Of a stretch of DNA of 7,500 nt, positions 5,483 to 7,500 are shown in pieces (positions within the stretch are counted from its first letter, which is position 1; each line of letters starts with the position of its first letter). The DNA comes from Desulfobacterales bacterium (GTDB taxonomy: Bacteria; Desulfobacterota; Desulfobulbia; Desulfobulbales; BM004), in assembly GCA_030621655.1 (NCBI GenBank), contig JAUXHH010000077.1, positions 1-7,500 of the forward strand, given 5' to 3'. The translations under genes and the position numbers were made by a program. A model generated the notes under the pieces. The model was not told where the DNA came from. It saw nothing but the letters and a program-made list of their open reading frames with translations, and ran no database searches.

Positions 5483-7500
5483 TTTTTCCTTATATGGCCA
5501 TGTTTTCCCGGGCTTTTCAGGTTTACTTCCACTTCCATTAACTTGTTCCCAAAAAACTTCTTTCGCTTGATCTGTACCATTACAGCGTCACTCTTTTCCT
5601 TATAGAGCATGGTGATTTTGACATCCTCCATGTCATTGACCGGATCGGAATCGATGGCCAGGATAACGTCTTTTTCTCTGATACCGGCCTGTTTTGCCTG
5701 TCCCTGAGGATTGAGGGCTGTGACCAGAACCCCTTCTTCATCTTCAGTATCCTCAAGCATGACACCAAGCAATGGAAAAGGGGAAAGACTTGCCGGTGGA
5801 GAAAAGAAGACAAAATCAGCAGTTTCTGATTCAGACGTTAAGCCGATATTGTTAACCACTACAGCCTGGGAAACCGGCAGACGGCGCGATACCCTGGGGG
5901 GTACAGCATTGATCCTGTCAACATGTCCCCGGCCGGCGATGATCGCCATGCGCGTATCCGGGTGTGTTTTCAGATAATCCGTTATTGTTTCAGCCATGGT
6001 TTCATCCCACAATGCCTGGGCCTGAATAAAGCCGCCGAAATCGCCATTTTTCTCCTGGCCTGCATGCATGGTAAAGGCGGCCCCAATCCTCTCCCTGTAG
6101 CCGGGCACATCAAGTTTTCTGTTTACAGGCAAACGGCTGATGTCATCATCAGGCAAACTGTTTGGCCCCCCGTTTTTGAAGACCTGGCTGACAATATCTT
6201 TTTCAAGGTTCAGGGCAATGATCTGTAGGTGGTTATGTTTGGCAAAATTGATGATATCCCGGTACAGCCGGTAATCAAAACGCCACATTTTGAAATAATG
6301 TGATTCCTTGAGGAACGATTTTTCGTCCAATTCGCCTTTCATGTACCGGTCAAGAACCGGTTGCGTTGACCTGGTAAACATTTCCATGCCGATGGCCAGG
6401 TTGGGATCGTGTTTATAGAGGGCTCTTATAATTTCCAACTGAAGTAAATGGTCCTCATAATTGGTGTGGCCTTCCCCAATATAAATCACCTGAAAGTTCT
6501 CTAACTTTGCAATAATATCGTCAAAAGTCCGGGACCTGCTTGTTTCAATGCCGGCTGGCAGGCTGACAAGTTGGTCCTGTAGCCCAAACTCTGTTTCAGT
6601 GATTCGTTTGTCCTGGATGCGGCCGTCTTTAAAAGAGAGGTAGCTGTATTTTCCATAATGGCGAAGTTTCGCTGCTGCCCTTTCAACCTGTTCTTCGTTT
6701 GCAGCGGAAACAAGGACTGCTACCTGATCAGTATTCAAGGGGTTTTTTCTTACATCCAGGGTAAAACCACCTGCAGGATGGTCCGGAAGGGCGAAAAGAG
6801 AGCGGCTCAGCCTGCTTTCCGTTCCAAGGAAAAGTAAAGAATTTTCAGTCAGGTCTTTATCGGTGACCTCGTCCTCCATTAAAATCTGACCTTCAACATC
6901 CTCCAACTGCTTCAATAAAGGTTCATAAACAGTTCGATGTTGTTCGGAAGGAAGAATGGCCAGCTTTTTAGCTGCACCGAGAAACCGGGACCAGGTGGAC
7001 GGCAGTTCAGCCGTTGCCAAACTGCGCATGAGATCATATTTGGGATCTATTGCAAGAGTTTCAGGGACTGCAACCAAAGGTATTTCAAAGACAGTACGTT
7101 GTTCTGATATGGAAAGGGTCTTATGGATCTCCTCAGTTGCGGTTTTGATTATTACCGGCACTTCCAGCAAGTAAGGAGTATCATTTTTTTGTTTAATGGT
7201 AAATTGAACGACAGGGTAGCCGTCACTGTTATTTACTTTAGCCTTCTCAATGGCCAGCTCTGGGACATCATTTCTATCCAGCCACTGGCTGAAGAAAGTC
7301 TCAAGTTCAATGCCTGAAATACTTTCAAAGCTTGTTTGCAGGTCAGACCAGCCTGCTGATTTGTGTTTTAAGCGTTTGTAAAAGTCTCGCAGGGAATTTG
7401 TGAACACCTCAGGTCCAATCTTGTTCTGCAGCATATGAAAGAACATGGAGGATTTATTGTAACCGACTGCACGAACCGGGCGGCCTTCGCTGTGTCCATG
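5479..7500 (-). CDS. Composite M1-type aminopeptidase / ChaN-like (DUF399) / PDZ protein, C-terminal 673 residues (5' end outside window)
   Basis: The frame is open to the right edge, so the ATG at 7446 is internal and the N-terminus, with any signal peptide and the HExxH zinc motif, is missing. Numbering from that Met: (a) M1 peptidase C-terminal helices up to ~60. The residues just before the Met read VGYNKSS, fitting the catalytic Tyr that follows HExxH...E in M1 enzymes, and WSDLQTSFESISG then FFSQWLDR are typical M1. (b) A beta-rich segment, ~62-145. (c) An unassigned region, ~160-300. (d) A ChaN-like domain, ~307-535, with IGEGHTNYEDH (E325, H327), GMEMF (353-357), IIALNLEKD and GRGHV (505-509). 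(e) A PDZ domain, ~556-628 (GVLVTALNPQGQAKQAGI, then DVILAIDSDPV). M1 enzymes trim N-terminal residues. Campylobacter ChaN binds haem, and the wider family includes TIKI-type putative metalloproteases. From typical M1 spacing I infer a full length of about 1030-1050 aa and export to the periplasm or surface. Substrate and biological role are unknown. The domain calls for M1, ChaN and PDZ are firm; whether the peptidase is active cannot be seen. Confidence 0.85.
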   Translation of the reverse strand, partial: HGHSEGRPVRAVGYNKSSMFFHMLQNKIGPEVFTNSLRDFYKRLKHKSAGWSDLQTSFESISGIELETFFSQWLDRNDVPELAIEKAKVNNSDGYPVVQFTIKQKNDTPYLLEVPVIIKTATEEIHKTLSISEQRTVFEIPLVAVPETLAIDPKYDLMRSLATAELPSTWSRFLGAAKKLAILPSEQHRTVYEPLLKQLEDVEGQILMEDEVTDKDLTENSLLFLGTESRLSRSLFALPDHPAGGFTLDVRKNPLNTDQVAVLVSAANEEQVERAAAKLRHYGKYSYLSFKDGRIQDKRITETEFGLQDQLVSLPAGIETSRSRTFDDIIAKLENFQVIYIGEGHTNYEDHLLQLEIIRALYKHDPNLAIGMEMFTRSTQPVLDRYMKGELDEKSFLKESHYFKMWRFDYRLYRDIINFAKHNHLQIIALNLEKDIVSQVFKNGGPNSLPDDDISRLPVNRKLDVPGYRERIGAAFTMHAGQEKNGDFGGFIQAQALWDETMAETITDYLKTHPDTRMAIIAGRGHVDRINAVPPRVSRRLPVSQAVVVNNIGLTSESETADFVFFSPPASLSPFPLLGVMLEDTEDEEGVLVTALNPQGQAKQAGIREKDVILAIDSDPVNDMEDVKITMLYKEKSDAVMVQIKRKKFFGNKLMEVEVNLKSPGKHGHIRKN

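Noticed and set aside
5500..5525. ATGGCCAT and CCCGGG palindromes just past folP as a folP terminator
   Set aside because: Both are short separate palindromes within coding sequence of the minus-strand gene; they do not form one strong stem and the T-run after CCCGGGC is only four bases.
7444..7446. ATG at 7446 (minus strand) as the start of the composite peptidase gene
   Set aside because: The frame stays open to the window edge, and the 18 codons before it encode HGHSEGRPVRAVGYNKSS, which contains the M1-type tyrosine motif. The true start lies outside.
5479..7500. M61 glycyl aminopeptidase, suggested by a peptidase with a C-terminal PDZ
   Set aside because: The helical segment WSDLQTSFESISG...FFSQWLDR fits M1 (COG0308) better, and a whole ChaN-like domain separates the peptidase part from the PDZ. 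M61 remains only a minor alternative until the HExxH region is seen.

Overview
The window reads as an ordinary chromosomal segment of a Gram-negative bacterium. Its protein style best fits a delta-proteobacterial (Desulfobacterota) lineage, perhaps a sulfate reducer of the Desulfobulbus type. That placement is inferred from recalled sequence flavour (for example the FtsH segment ITTGAGNDIE and the composite minus-strand peptidase) and was not tested by a search. Base composition looks balanced and even across all genes. I see no insertion sequence, integrase, tRNA, rRNA, CRISPR array or other sign of recent transfer.

Layout: four protein genes fill almost everything. Positions 1-2553 (+) hold the last ~850 residues of carbamoyl-phosphate synthase large subunit (carB), whose start lies off the left edge. 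A 167-base AT-rich gap follows, with a plausible sigma70-type promoter and a small hairpin. Then come ftsH (2721-4637, +, TTG start) and, after a 29-base gap without a terminator, folP (4667-5482, +). The last 2 kb (5479-7500, minus strand) is the 3' part of a long gene read towards folP. The two genes share four bases, TTAA, which supply both stop codons.

Roles: carB makes carbamoyl phosphate for pyrimidine and arginine synthesis. ftsH encodes the membrane AAA+ zinc protease. folP makes dihydropteroate for folate. ftsH next to folP is a widely conserved arrangement, but the glmM that follows in enterobacteria and the dacA-type gene seen in some other bacteria are absent, because folP runs straight into a convergent gene.

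The most unusual item is the minus-strand gene. Its visible 673 residues combine the C-terminal part of an M1-type metallo-aminopeptidase (starting just before the presumed catalytic tyrosine), an unassigned alpha/beta-like middle region, a complete ChaN-like (DUF399, haem-binding/TIKI-related) domain and a C-terminal PDZ domain. It is probably an exported multidomain protein of unknown job. The rest of the window is housekeeping, and I do not see a multi-gene novel system in it.
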